Below are positions 36,501 through 49,500 of a stretch of 64,000 bases of DNA, piece by piece. Origin of the DNA: Siderastrea radians. Lineage: Eukaryota > Cnidaria > Anthozoa > Scleractinia > Rhizangiidae. The position numbers were made by a program, and so were the translations under genes. The stretch's first letter is position 1, and every line of letters begins with the position of its first letter. The notes beneath the pieces were generated by a model. It ran no database searches and was not told where the DNA came from. It worked only from the letters and a program-made list of their open reading frames with translations. The stretch is from contig OZ024900.1 in NCBI GenBank assembly GCA_964017195.1, forward strand, positions 25,504,429 to 25,568,428, in the 5' to 3' direction.

Positions 36501-39500
36501 TCATATATTCTCCCACCCAGCTTAAGAGACCCATGGTCTCTTGTATATCCCCCCACCTAGCTTTAGAGACCCATGTTCTCTCATATATCCTCCCACCCAG
36601 TTTGAGAAACCCATGGTCTCTTGTATATCCCCCCCACCCAGCTTGAGAGACCCATGTTCTCTCATATATCCCCCCACCTAGCTTAAGAGACCCATGTTCT
36701 CTCATATATCCCCCCGCCTAGCTTAAGAGACCCATGTTCTCTCATATATCCCCCCACCCAGCTTGAGAGACCCATGTTCTCTCATATATCCCCCCACCCA
36801 GCTTGAGAGACCCATGTTCTCTCATATATCCCCCCACCCAGCTTGAGAGACCCATGTTCTCTCATATATCCCCCCACCCAGCTTGAGAGACCCATGTTCT
36901 CTCATATATCCCCCCACCCAGCTTGAGAGACCCATGTTCTCTCATATATCCCCCCACCCAGCTTGAGAGACCCATGTTCTCTCATATATCCCCCCACCCA
37001 GCTTGAGAGACCCATGTTCTCTCATATATCCCCCCACCCAGCTTGAGAGACCCATGGTCTCTTCCTTGCCCTGTCCCCCGAAAAGTGGGTCCCTAGCATG
37101 TAAAATAGTTTTGACCAGTTCCCTTATTGTAACCACCACAGAGCCATCTAGCATCAAAGCACATGTTACAGATAAAAGGTAAGTTTGTACTTACTGGTCT
37201 AAGTCCATTTTTGGGAACAAAGTTACTTTGATGAATTGGTTTGGCTTTTATTCGGGCCTAAAAGAAAATGTTAAAGAACATATATTCACTACTGACAAGA
37301 ATGTCATGGTCACTCAGGGTTCAGCAATTATAAAGGCAGGATCCACTCTTTTTCAGATTTGGTCTTCCACATAAAAACTGAGAAAAAATTAATTATTACC
37401 ATCCAGAGCAGCTGTATACCCAAGCCATGCCTCCTGGTGAACAATCTGACAAACATTTCTAATACAGTCTTAATGAACTGCCACCTCTACAACAATACCG
37501 CACATAAGGTTACGTTACATCACAATTACCAATATGCAACAAAAAGTTGCAATAATATCATGCACAACCCTCACCATAATGGGTTTGCCTTTGAAGGTCT
37601 TCACCTCTTCTCGTAGGTATCTGTATGCCTGCAAAATAAGTTTAGGAATTATCCAGAGACCAGACAAGGGGATTCAAACACTTTCGTTATTTTGAAATAC
37701 CACAACTTTCCATGACCTTCCAAATCTAATATTTCCAAGGCTGTCAACCACATCAAAGTTTTCTCTGTTTACTGGTTTACTTGAACAAAAAAGTACTTCC
37801 CATCAGTGTTAACTTTCAGGTTTTCCAAGACCTGCGCATGAACCCTGTTTAAGACAGGTTTAGTTCTTGCACTGTTTTTTATAATATCTAAATAAATGCT
37901 TACCTTTTGGGCATCTTCTTCTGACTCAAACTGCACATACCAATAGTTGTTATGTGCAAACTCACAACTGGTCCAACTGGGACAGTTTTCACCAGAAAAG
38001 AGGGCTTTCACTTCCTACAATGAATACAAATATGGCAGTTAACAGTGACTTTTAAGGTAGAATAGTTAATTTGGCTTCACAGATTGCCAAAGCTTGACTG
38101 CATTCAGACTCTTGGGAACTTAAAAGGTGTTCCAGCTCCATGTGCCAGTGACTTGCACTTGTCATGCATGGTTGCATGCACACACACCAGCTAAGAGTGT
38201 GCAGCTTATTTGAAATTAGGACAGTTGCACGGAGCAACAGCTTACACGTCACACAGTGGAATTCAGAGAGTTTAAAGGGAAGAAATCATTCTTGGAAAAC
38301 AAACTGTTGCTTTGTGAGAGTGAAGAGAAATCTGGCATTTATAAACCAATTACCAGAAGTTATACAAACTTTGAGACTAAAATTGAAAACTACTCTGAAC
38401 ACTTGTTAATAATCAGTCATTTACAGTCCACGCGCTTCACGCATGAATGCTCGACTTCAAATATTCATCGATTAGTTCATTCTTCGATTACATTCTTCGA
38501 AAAATTTAGCAATTCTTTGAAACTTGGATTCTATATTCGAAACACTATTTTAGTTATTCGAAATTTTTTTTTGTAACATCGTAAAGTTAAGTTGGTTTTT
38601 TTAGCTCAATTTTCCAGTATGTCACGCGTGATATTTTTATTGTTTTCAAGCCCGGCGCAAAAAAATGGCCAGAACATAAAGCCGACAAAAATAACCCGTA
38701 AACAGAAAATCGACAACAGTAATTCTAAGAAAGAAAATCCAAAGGAGTCCCTAATTTTAACAAGGCAACTTATTCTTTGACTGGAGGTTTCGTGGCTTAA
38801 TCGGAAACCTGCAGAAAATATAAACAACAACCGCCACAATTTTATACCTGTAACGGTTTTCCCTGCGGTGTGTTGCGGTGTACATAGGTTTGCACATGAT
38901 TGGACCATGAACGTTTAGGTTTCCTAACTCCAAATGGCAAGAAATTTGCTTGGGGGCTCTTACGATCCTGGTAAACCTTTGCCTTCTAATGCAAGGAATG
39001 AGTAAACCTTTGCCTTCTAATGCAAGGAACAAAATCGTTAACCTTTTCAATGTTGGATTGGGGTTGTCAGATATTCCACGGAACACGAGAGTGCCAAAAG
39101 GAGCTGTTCATAAAATCGTCCGACACTATTCAGTCCACGCGACGACTTAACCATCTTCTTGTGGAGGCAAAGATCCTTGATAACAGATGACATCCCTGAA
39201 GTAATTGATTAGCACTTCTTCCGAGTGCGCCATGTAGACGATTTCTGATGTTACCTGTGAACTTTCGAAGAATCGATTTCGTTTATCGAAAAAAAATCGT
39301 TATCTTTCAATCTATCTACAAGAATACGTTTATCCAATTAAAGAAAGGAATGCGCACGTGAAGAATGCAATCTTGATTCCACGATCGTTCAGGCGTGAAG
39401 CGCGTTGACTGTAAAAACCTCCCATTAAACAAGTAAATTTAATCCAAAACAGCCAGTGAAATACTTTCTATCAAAAGCATGTTGAGATCAAATGTGATGG

Positions 39501-42500
39501 CAGGGAACATTACCTCAATTGGGGTTGATTCAGGAATCTCCCTCAGCACCACTATACACCGTTTTATGTTCGGTCGAACCTTTTCCCCTGAGTCATCAAC
39601 TTGTAGGTTTGGTGATTCTGTAACAAACAGATGTCATTAATGACCAGTGTTCTCTGTTAAACCTGTAACCCATAACAACTGAACAACAAGAGGTCAATTA
39701 TATGTAAGAGTGCATTACGTACTGTAACGAAAAGTTATTGAAGGCTGACTCAAGCAACCACAAGATATTGTAGTGGAGTTGAGCGCATTCCTGTGGTTAC
39801 TTTCCTGAGCTGTTCTGTAGATTTGCTGATGTTTACAAGATCTTCGATATTCCCAAGAGAGGAAATTTGCTGCATCATCAGACTTTGGAGACAGAGATAT
39901 CAGATAACCAGGGTGTCTGGGGTTCCTGCTGTTTAGAGTGAAAACTTGTGTCGTTTATCAATAATTCCACGCTCAGTAGTATTCAATATGTTGCGGTAAA
40001 ATTTAAGGGGAATTGCATTAGATCACAGCAAACAGCGATGGCGCCAGCGATGTGTTCTTAGGATAGGTTTTTGCACGGAGGATATTGTGATTTTACTTGT
40101 GCTGATAATTTGTGAAGCACGTACACAGTCAATAAGAACAGTCAATTTCCAGTTTTGATTACATGTCAATCTTGTCTGGTTAAATTAAGAAGAGACGAAA
40201 AAGAGACATGTTCTATTTTGATGTACTACGAAGACTTTTGTTGAGTGTGCTAATCGACGGTTAATGGTTGGTTTCAAAAACCTACAGGCTGACTGAAATG
40301 CAGTCGAAAGGCTTTCATACGGTCAAGAAACAACACAAGGTCAATATTTGATCTGGTATGTAAACTTAATTGGCTATTTATTGTCATTTTTAGTTTCCTG
40401 ACTAAACAAGTGATCAAGTTCCACACAAATACTTATATTTTGCCACTAGAGTGGTCTGCTCACGAGCCTAGGTTCCCTGTGCAACAACCACAAGATCTCG
40501 GCCATGGGATGGTGATTAAAGGACCAATATCCGTTTACTGCACATGCTCCAAACTTTGATTTCCTGACAGGATGTCGCGAATTCAAAAGAGGCGAGAAGT
40601 GATATAGAACCTTCAAAAATCCGTTTGCATCGTGCTCAGTTTAGTTCAATATTACCCTAAAGCCTCTCCCAGTTATGGATTAATTATATCTAGTTTTAGT
40701 TAAGTTCCAATTTGTGTGAGATCGGGATTTTTTGGCGTTGTTTTCAATGCCATTGTACGGAGGACCGAGAGGAGGGAACGCTATGGCGCCGGTCGAAGGC
40801 TTCCTTCTCCCGGCAGCCTCCATAAAAGCCCAGAAAATCGTGAAAAGAATAAGAAGAAATGGAACCAGCAGCATACCAGAATATATATCAAGAAAGCAAT
40901 CCATAAGACATGGAAACGACTGAAGGGATCAGTGGTGTCTATATTCGACCAACACAGCCATAAACTGATGGGTTGGAAGGCCTGCACGCTGCTTCTACTT
41001 GTTCTTGTACGCCGCGCCTTATCTTGGTCTTTTGACCCATTTTGCTTCTTGTTTTTTTGTAGCGGGTTTAGGAGGGAGGATTTTTAAATGTTGACTGAAT
41101 TGAGCCGTTACAACATAGGCGTCGCATTCTTGAGGTCATATCGAGGTCATAACTGGTGGATTCTTGTGGCTTTCGTCGTTTGTTATTCTCCGTTGGTTTG
41201 ACTTCTGATCGTTTGTTAAGCGACTTAATGTGGTTTTAATGCCACTCTTGCATAATAGGTACGTTGAATTTGGCTCATTTAGGAAATTTATGGGGTTTTC
41301 CGCCTCTCATGTTTATATTTTTCGACAATAAAGGATCTGAAATATTCACTGCAGCGTGACGAGTTTCCCTGCTGATGTTTGTAACGCCGGGCTCGGGCTA
41401 TTGTTTTTAATTCTGTTGCAGGATTTTGTGTTTCGCATCACACTCTGTTAAATCTTTGTGTATAATCAGGAGCACCCAACGAGAAAATTTTAGCAAAATA
41501 CTTAAAATATTATTTCCTGCTTTCTAAGATTGCTTCAGAGGTTTACAAAGGCATATTTGTGAAAGCTAATACGGATTGATCTGTTCGGATTTTTTAGCTG
41601 AATATTTAGGCCGAAGAAAAATTTTAGGAAACGGAATCCTATCCGCGAATTTCCGAGCTGCTGATGGCTCGCCGAAAATGCTAGCTGACCTAATTTTGCA
41701 CTCTAAACAACATAGTTGTCCCTCCAAAAACAATAGAAACTAATAAGTCCTCTTGTTACCAAAGTCCGACGTGATGTTTCGCCAAAGAAATCTCTAGCTT
41801 TCACTGCAATTAAATCCGAAAATCTCCGGTGATTTATATTTTGTGTTTTTGCATCAAAGATTGTGATCTATAGACCCTGTCGTCCAGAAATTTAAGTTGT
41901 AGCTTCCTTGGAGCCATAAAACGCGAGCAAAATATTATTGATTAAATTGCGGATGTAAACAGCGGATCACCGCGTGGGCCGCGGGGTAATCTTGTCGCCT
42001 CAATGTGACAGTTCTATTGTTTTTTTGAAAGATGACAGCTGACGTTCACGCGTGCGCATTATCGGGATAGTGTCCCTTTAACTATTACTGTCAAACCAGA
42101 TCAGGACAAGGTTCCTCCCAGGAGGAATTTTGATCGTCAAAATTTATCACCACACCCTGATTTAATTATTACAATATTTGATCTGAACTCAGATTCAAAG
42201 ATTATTTCATGCAGTGAAAGGTAGAACTTTAACTGGACACAGTCTACCAGTGTGAAAAAGCCCCTGTTTAACTAGTCTCCCAATGAAATTATGTACAAAA
42301 TAAAAACAGCCACAAAAGTTATACTTCTGACATGTGGCATACTTGAAGAAAAATGCAAGTCCAAAGCAAACTGCAAGATGATAACAATGTTTATTTTCCT
42401 CACCTCTCATAACATCCTTAACTAGTTGAAGGTCAGTTGTCAACTTTTTAACCTACAACAAAACAAAATATTGTTATTACATCTCTACATACAAAAGCCT

Positions 42501-45500
42501 TTTTGACGAAACAATAATGTGTTGTGTGTCACGACTCAATATCGTATATGTTACTATCAACTTTAGCTTTCAAGTTGCATGCAAACCTATGTGGTGCACC
42601 TTGAACTTGAAAATGTGGCAAGTTTCTGAATGCTGGTTGCATCAAATAAGATGCTCCCAGTTTGAATGAGATTTGGAAATTAGAATTACTTTTGAAAAGG
42701 TGAAATGCTTTTTTCTTGGAACTTAGTTACAACCAAAAGTGATTGAAAAGGTTGTCATCCTTTGAATTAAAGTTGTTAAATTTTTCTGAAAACAAACAAG
42801 AAACAAACAGATTTGGTGATGTCGTTCATTTTTTTCTGGAATGCAGCAAAAGAAACATAGTCATTTCTATTGCTTGACTAAAATTATTGTTTTGCTAAAT
42901 ATACTAAATGCAGATGGCAACAGCAGGTACATTGCTGTTTCTTTCAGGACCAGGCATCAAGTGTATAATATGCACTAACAAAGAATGAAATAAAAGTATT
43001 TCATAGTTATTTTATTCAGAGAATAAGAAGTATAAGCCAAATCTCGAAAAATGACAAGCCATTGTTAAACATTTATTAAACTACAAACTAGGATTAAAGC
43101 ATTGCACTTAAACACAAAGAATTGTCAGAATTGGTTTCCATGATAATCACGCAATAAGATGAATACGTTTATAACACAACAACAAAACTAGCTGAAATAC
43201 ACAAAGAGGATAGCACGTTGTCATTTACTTGCCTGATTAAAATTTGCTACTGTCCAGATAGGAACATACTGATCTCCATCCATCTGAGATACTGGTAAAT
43301 ACAAACAACAAAAACTAGTTCATTATGTGGTATTAGTAACACTACCAGTGAAATCAATAATACCACTAAAACTGGGATATAAGCTACACTTTGTTCTCCA
43401 AAATCTCACTCAAAATCAGGGTGTGGTCAATCGGAAGAAAATTTGTACCCAATTTTCACTAACCAAAGATAAATACAGCATGAACAATAACGAAAAAGAA
43501 TTAGCCATTGCTTTTTTGCATGTTTATGGCTCCAGAAGGAGCTTATTTTAGCAGTTTGTAGAATTGCCTTTCTTAAAGGAACTTGTTAGCAATTAAAAAT
43601 TTCCTTTCTGAAGGTCATCAGCCACAGAAAATTCACTCCACCATAAAGCTGTTTGTATTGCCACCTATGGCCTATAACTTCTGTGGTGTAATAATAACTA
43701 ATCCTCCATGAGCCAGAAAATCCACGAAAACACTATACCACCTTTGAGCTTCTAAGCTCAGGAAGCATCTGATCTGTGTGCGTGGCTTATACAGTACCGC
43801 TCGAAAGTATTGGTGCACAAGCACGCGGCGAAACCTCATCCGCCGCCATTTTGTTTTCCTCGAATTTGCTGCGGTGGGACGAAAAACGCAACCTCGGTAA
43901 GGACAAAAGCGACCAAACACCGCGGCTGACTTGACGCGGCAATGCCTCGGTAACCAAACAACAGAGCCTAATTTCTATTGTTCTGGTATTGTCTATACTT
44001 TATCTCACTAATATATTTCTCAAAGGAGCAAATAGACAAACGGTTAGCAGTATGATTTCACTGTATGACTTCGTGATAAAACCGATTTCGGAGCCGATCG
44101 TGTGCTGTCACGCCGGCTTGTCATTGTGTGTTTTTATCACCGAGTGAATCGTAAATAAAGAACTTTAAAGATCGTGTTTTATTGGTATTAGATCGTTTAC
44201 GGAGAGCTACGAGCAAGCCGATGTATTTAATTGTTTTTCGAGCAAGTCGGTATTCCGTGCGATACAAACACGAGAGGTTCTCATTTCAGACTTTGCAGGA
44301 TGGCGGGACTATAGGTGCCACAATCATGCACAATCACAATAGAATGGATTTTTCGGGCAGCCGCAAGCAAACGTCGAGCGAACGAACAGAAGCTGACACA
44401 TTCAATAGTAAAGTAAAACAAGTTCTTTATTAAAAAAAAAACAGTTTTAGTCGGCAAACACATGACTATTTGGTGCCAAGCGTTGCGTGAATAATTTGCG
44501 CGCCGAATCGCGAATGCGACATAAGCTAAAATTTTCAGAATTGAAATATACCTTCGCCATACTCAAGCATGCCGTCAAAAGCGAAACTGTTGAATGTAAC
44601 TTAAACTAAAAAGCGAAAGTTATGATGTTAGAAAGAGGATTAGAGTAAAATAGCAAGTTTTTTTCCTGAGATTATTTTTAGTTCACAGTGCATTGCACTG
44701 AATTTGAATTTGCATACTGTGAGTCTCAAAATATATTGTGCGAGCGATGTGGGAGCAAATCGGACCTTTCTTGATCCTTCGCGCACTGAATCCTTCGATG
44801 ATAATTGTAATAGCAAATCAAACTCATGTTGAAACTCAAAGTCAATGCCAACTGTAAAAGAATTTGTAAGAAATAGCGATGTATAACCCGAAGTTAGTTT
44901 CAGTTCAAAAGCGCATCAAATTTGCATAACGGGTGAAATCTGACCTTTTACACTGAACGTCAGGGGGTATGTAACGCAACAATTCTATCTCTATGATATC
45001 CGTTTTAGTTCTTCTAGCTGTTGCAAATGACACAAGTTTCCATTTCTTTCTTCGGCTAACGTCAGCATTCTCAAAAGTGCTCAGAAGTCAAGGTTTGTGA
45101 ATCACGGTAAAAGCAAAATCAAATGTGAAATGTATCACATCATAAAATCATCGGCGCGCGACGTCTCGCTTATTGAAGTTGATTAATCTTTGAAACAAAG
45201 GAAACAAAAGGCTATTTAAACACCACCGCGTCCTATTCTTTACCGCGGTATTTTCGACCGCAAAAATCCGAGGTAAAACCGGAGTTTTTAAAGAAGTTAG
45301 ACGAGGTTTTCCCGAGGTCAAACCGGAGATACAAACTGCGATTCCACCGCGGCAGTATCGCGGAAAATGCACCAATACTTTCGAGCGGTACTGTACGTCA
45401 GTTTATGGAAAATTTTGTTTCAAGTTTTGCAAACATTAAGACTTTCAGAATTCCACGGTTTTCCAACCTTAGTCACAATCTTCGATAAACTTACCCAAAT

Positions 45501-46484
45501 AAGTATCACTTGCTAAATTCTCTCTATTAGTGGAAACAAGAATAACAAAGAGTTTGACATCACCAATGGCTAAACACCAGTTATGGTATTAGAACTGTGT
45601 GAAGGTGAAAAATAAACCATATCCACAAGTTTCATTATTTGAAAGGTAAATACAAAATGCAACAAAACTGCAAAAGATGAGAGTTTTATTCCCACTAGGA
45701 GTGGAGAAAATGAAGGATGAAGTTGCAGCATATCTCAAAAACAAAATGATACTGTCAGGCAGGCATTTCAAGGGATTTGAACTTTTTGATAGTAAATCTG
45801 CTCCAAACAAATTGATTTTTGTAGCTGTAAAGGGAATTCACACCTGTGGTGTGACATTTGACACCCAAGATATCAATTTTTGTAAAAAAAAATGAATAAA
45901 TAAAAAAAAAATGTTCTTACAGGCACATTTAAGATTAGCAATGTGCTTACAGTATAAACTAAGAATAAAAAAGTAACATAACTAGCCTAAAGATGTAACT
46001 TAAAGTTAACTATGTGACTAACTGAGATATAAACCTAAGGTTTGACATGGTCACAAAAAAAGAAGTGTTTCAAGTTTCTTTAAAATGGCTACAGTTTCAG
46101 CTTGTTTTATAGTTTGAGGTAGAGTTTTCCAAAGTTTAGGGGTGCAGAAAGAGAAAGTCCTTTGACCATAGATGGCTGTTGAGACATTAGCAACTTGTAA
46201 AAGTAGGCGATCAGAGGAGCGAAGCGAACAAACTGGTGAAGTTAGGTAGGTGGGCGATTGCCCATTCAGAATTTTATAGGTTAGGTTTTGCTGAATAAGT
46301 CTGTGTAATTTTTTTTTCATGAAATAATACTTTATTGTTTGAAAAATAAATTTTCAAAATTAACAACCAGCATCCAGTTGTAATATCTTAAGAATTCTAT
46401 TATCTTAATCCCTAGCCTGACAAATGGATGTAAATTCTTAATGATGTAAAGTATCATTGAACTTGGGGAATTTGGTGCCATACA

Positions 46485-46548
<64 letters not shown>

Positions 46549-49500
46549 CTATTACTATTATTATTATGGTTGATGACAACCTAAATCATTGAATTAGGAT
46601 CAGGGCTCGAGACTAATGGTAGCCAACTAATCAGAGACCAGTAGAAATTCTGTTTTGGCTAGCAAGTCGTGCGCTTTCACTAGCCATTTTGGCTAGTGAA
46701 AATTTCAAAGCACTAAAGCACCGGACAGAAACCAAACTGAATATTGCTTCTGATGATTGGATCCCAAAAGCAAATTGAGTGAGCTGAATTTTAAAACGTA
46801 TTCTGTAGAAGGATATCATAATGTTTGTATGATTCTTGTTTTGTCCTCTCAACGTTTTTCCCTACTAATTCTCGTCTCAGATGGCGACGTTTTCTCCGTC
46901 ATTTCTACGTTCGAACGAAATTAGCCGTCTTCAGAACGTTTCACCATACCTTTCCTTGAAAGGTCCAGTAGTGCGTTCGTATGATATTTGTCTACACGTT
47001 AGTAGGTTCACACAATTCTTTAGTCTTCTGTTATCGACTTTTTTTTACATTAATTGCTACATTTGTACAATAGTTTCTCTTCCCAGCATTTCTCTCTACG
47101 TAACGTCTTCACAACGTTTCTCCGTACGTAAGTAGGTTCGTCGATTTATTAGTCTAGCCTTTTCAACGTTTCTTTGTACTTTAGCACGTTCGCACGGCAT
47201 TGTTCTGCTCTTCCTAAGGTTTTCAGTGTGTTAGTACATTCGTACGATAAGTCGACACTGCTAAGCGTTTCTCTGTACGTTCAGTATGTTCATACGGCAT
47301 TAGTCTTGTCTTCTCAACGTTTATCCGTACGTTAGTGCGATTTTAGTTGTCTCATTGACATTTCTTTGTAATTTATTGTCCCACTGTATTAGTTCAGTCT
47401 GTCCGTTCGGTGTTCTTCCGTATGTCACACACATTAGTGTGCGGAATTACAGTAGTTTTGCCTGATAACGTTTCTCCGTAAGTTAGTGGTTGCGTATTTT
47501 ATTAGTCTCCATATCTTGGTACGTTGGCAGCGTTTCTCCCTACTGTAGTGCATTTCCAACCAACGTGTTTGATGACTTCTCAACTTTTCTCAGTAACCTT
47601 TGTCTTCCCAACGTTTCTCCGTACGATGACATGTTCATTTAAGGTTAACTGTTCGAGTTATTCGTCATGATGTGGCCGAAACAGAAAAGAGAGGCGTGAA
47701 CTACATCGCGCCTGGGAATTTGCCCTGAAGGCACATGGTACTTTGTCTTCTGTGTGTGAGGATCTTTAACCGTTGGAAAAAACAGTCAACGTTCAAGTTC
47801 TTCACTCTTGAGATTACATAGAGGCATGTTTACAGTACTTAACTCGGCTAAAAATTAGACATATTGAACACAGTATGAGATTCTGCAAAAAAAAGTCTGG
47901 CTAGTGAAAATTTATTTTGGCTAGTGAAATCAAACCTCTCACTAGCCACTTGGCTACTAAGCTGAAAAGTTAGTCTCGAGCACTGAAGATCAATCCTGAT
48001 TACTTGATCAAGATATTGAAATCAATAAACAATCAATGGGATGCTTTTTAGTGACACTTGAAAAAAGAATTCATAGTATCCTTTGATAACAGTAACTAAC
48101 AATGTTGTTAAAAAGATGACAATTAAGTTTGGTAAAGGATCGTTACCACAAACACTAGCATAGATGCCACAAATATTTTCCTAAATATCCTGTTTGATAT
48201 CAGGGGTACAAAAAACAACAACAACAACAACTACTGAAGGGACTAACCTGGAAAAGTAGAATTCCAATTGATGTCTAAGAAGAACCTTTAATTCTTCAAC
48301 AGGAAGCTTGTCAGGAGACAATTCTGGAGGAATGGAGACAACTTCAGGGGTAACTGGGTTGCTGTAAGGCCCATAGCCATTCATAGCTGCATTAGGACTG
48401 TATTGCATATTTTCCAGCTCAGTAAAAGGTGCACTCTCCTGCCATTGATCAGGAGGGGTCACTGGAGGAGTGACGACAACAGCATTGCTATCTGCACCAT
48501 CAGAAAGCGTCATGTGCCTGAAAAAAAAAATCAATCCAATAAGAAATGACAACAGTTTGTAGTACGTTTTCCCCCTTTTTTGGTCACTGATTTATTGTAC
48601 TTAGATCATTTTCTAAACAGAACTGTTTGATCCGACTATACTTGATTTTCTTTGTTCAAAACATATGCCATATAAGAAGGCTGAGAAGTTTCCCTCATCA
48701 CAGGTTAAGTATTTTTGACAGCTACAGTACCGCTCGAAAGTATTGGTGCATAAGCACGCGGCGAAACCTCATCCGCCGCCATTTTGTTTTCCTCAAATTT
48801 GCCGCGGTGGGACGAAAACCGCAACCTCGGTAAGGACGAAAGCGACCGAACACTGCGGCTGACTTGACGCGGCAATGCCTCGGTAACCAAACAATAGTGG
48901 CTAATTTCTATTGTTTTGGCATTGTTTATACTTTCTCTCACTAATATTCTCAAAAGAGCAAATAGACAAAAGGTTAGCAGTATAATTTCACAAGATTACG
49001 CCTCGTGATAAAACCGATTTTGGACTCGATCGTATACTGTCACGCCGGCTTGGCATTGCAGGTGTTTTTATCACCAAGTGCAATTATAAATAAAGAACTT
49101 TAAAGATCGTGTTTTTATTGGTATTAGATCGTTAGAGCTATGAGCAAGCCGATGTATTTAAATGTTTTTCGAGCAAGCCGGTAGTCCGTGCGATACAACA
49201 CGAGAGGTTCTCGTTTCAGACTTTGCAAGACGGCGGGACTAGGCGCCACAATCATGCACAACCACAATAGAATGGATTGTCGGGCAGCCGCAAGCAAACT
49301 TCGAGCGAACGAACAGAAGCTGACACGTTCAATAGTAAAGTAAAACATGTTCTTTATTTAAAAAAAAAAAAACAGTTTTAGTCGGCAAACACATGACTAT
49401 GTGTTGCCAAGCGCTGCGTGAATAATTTGCGTGCCGAATGCGACGTAAGCTAAAATTTTCAGAATTGAAATATGCCTTCGCCATACTCAAACATGCCGTC

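Noticed and set aside
36395..37157. Repetitive ORFs on both strands
   Set aside because: Products of the 40-bp minisatellite; open frames arise from the repeat itself.
40716..41087. 123-codon ORF in TTAA element copy B
   Set aside because: The equivalent frame is not open in copy A, so it is not a conserved element protein.
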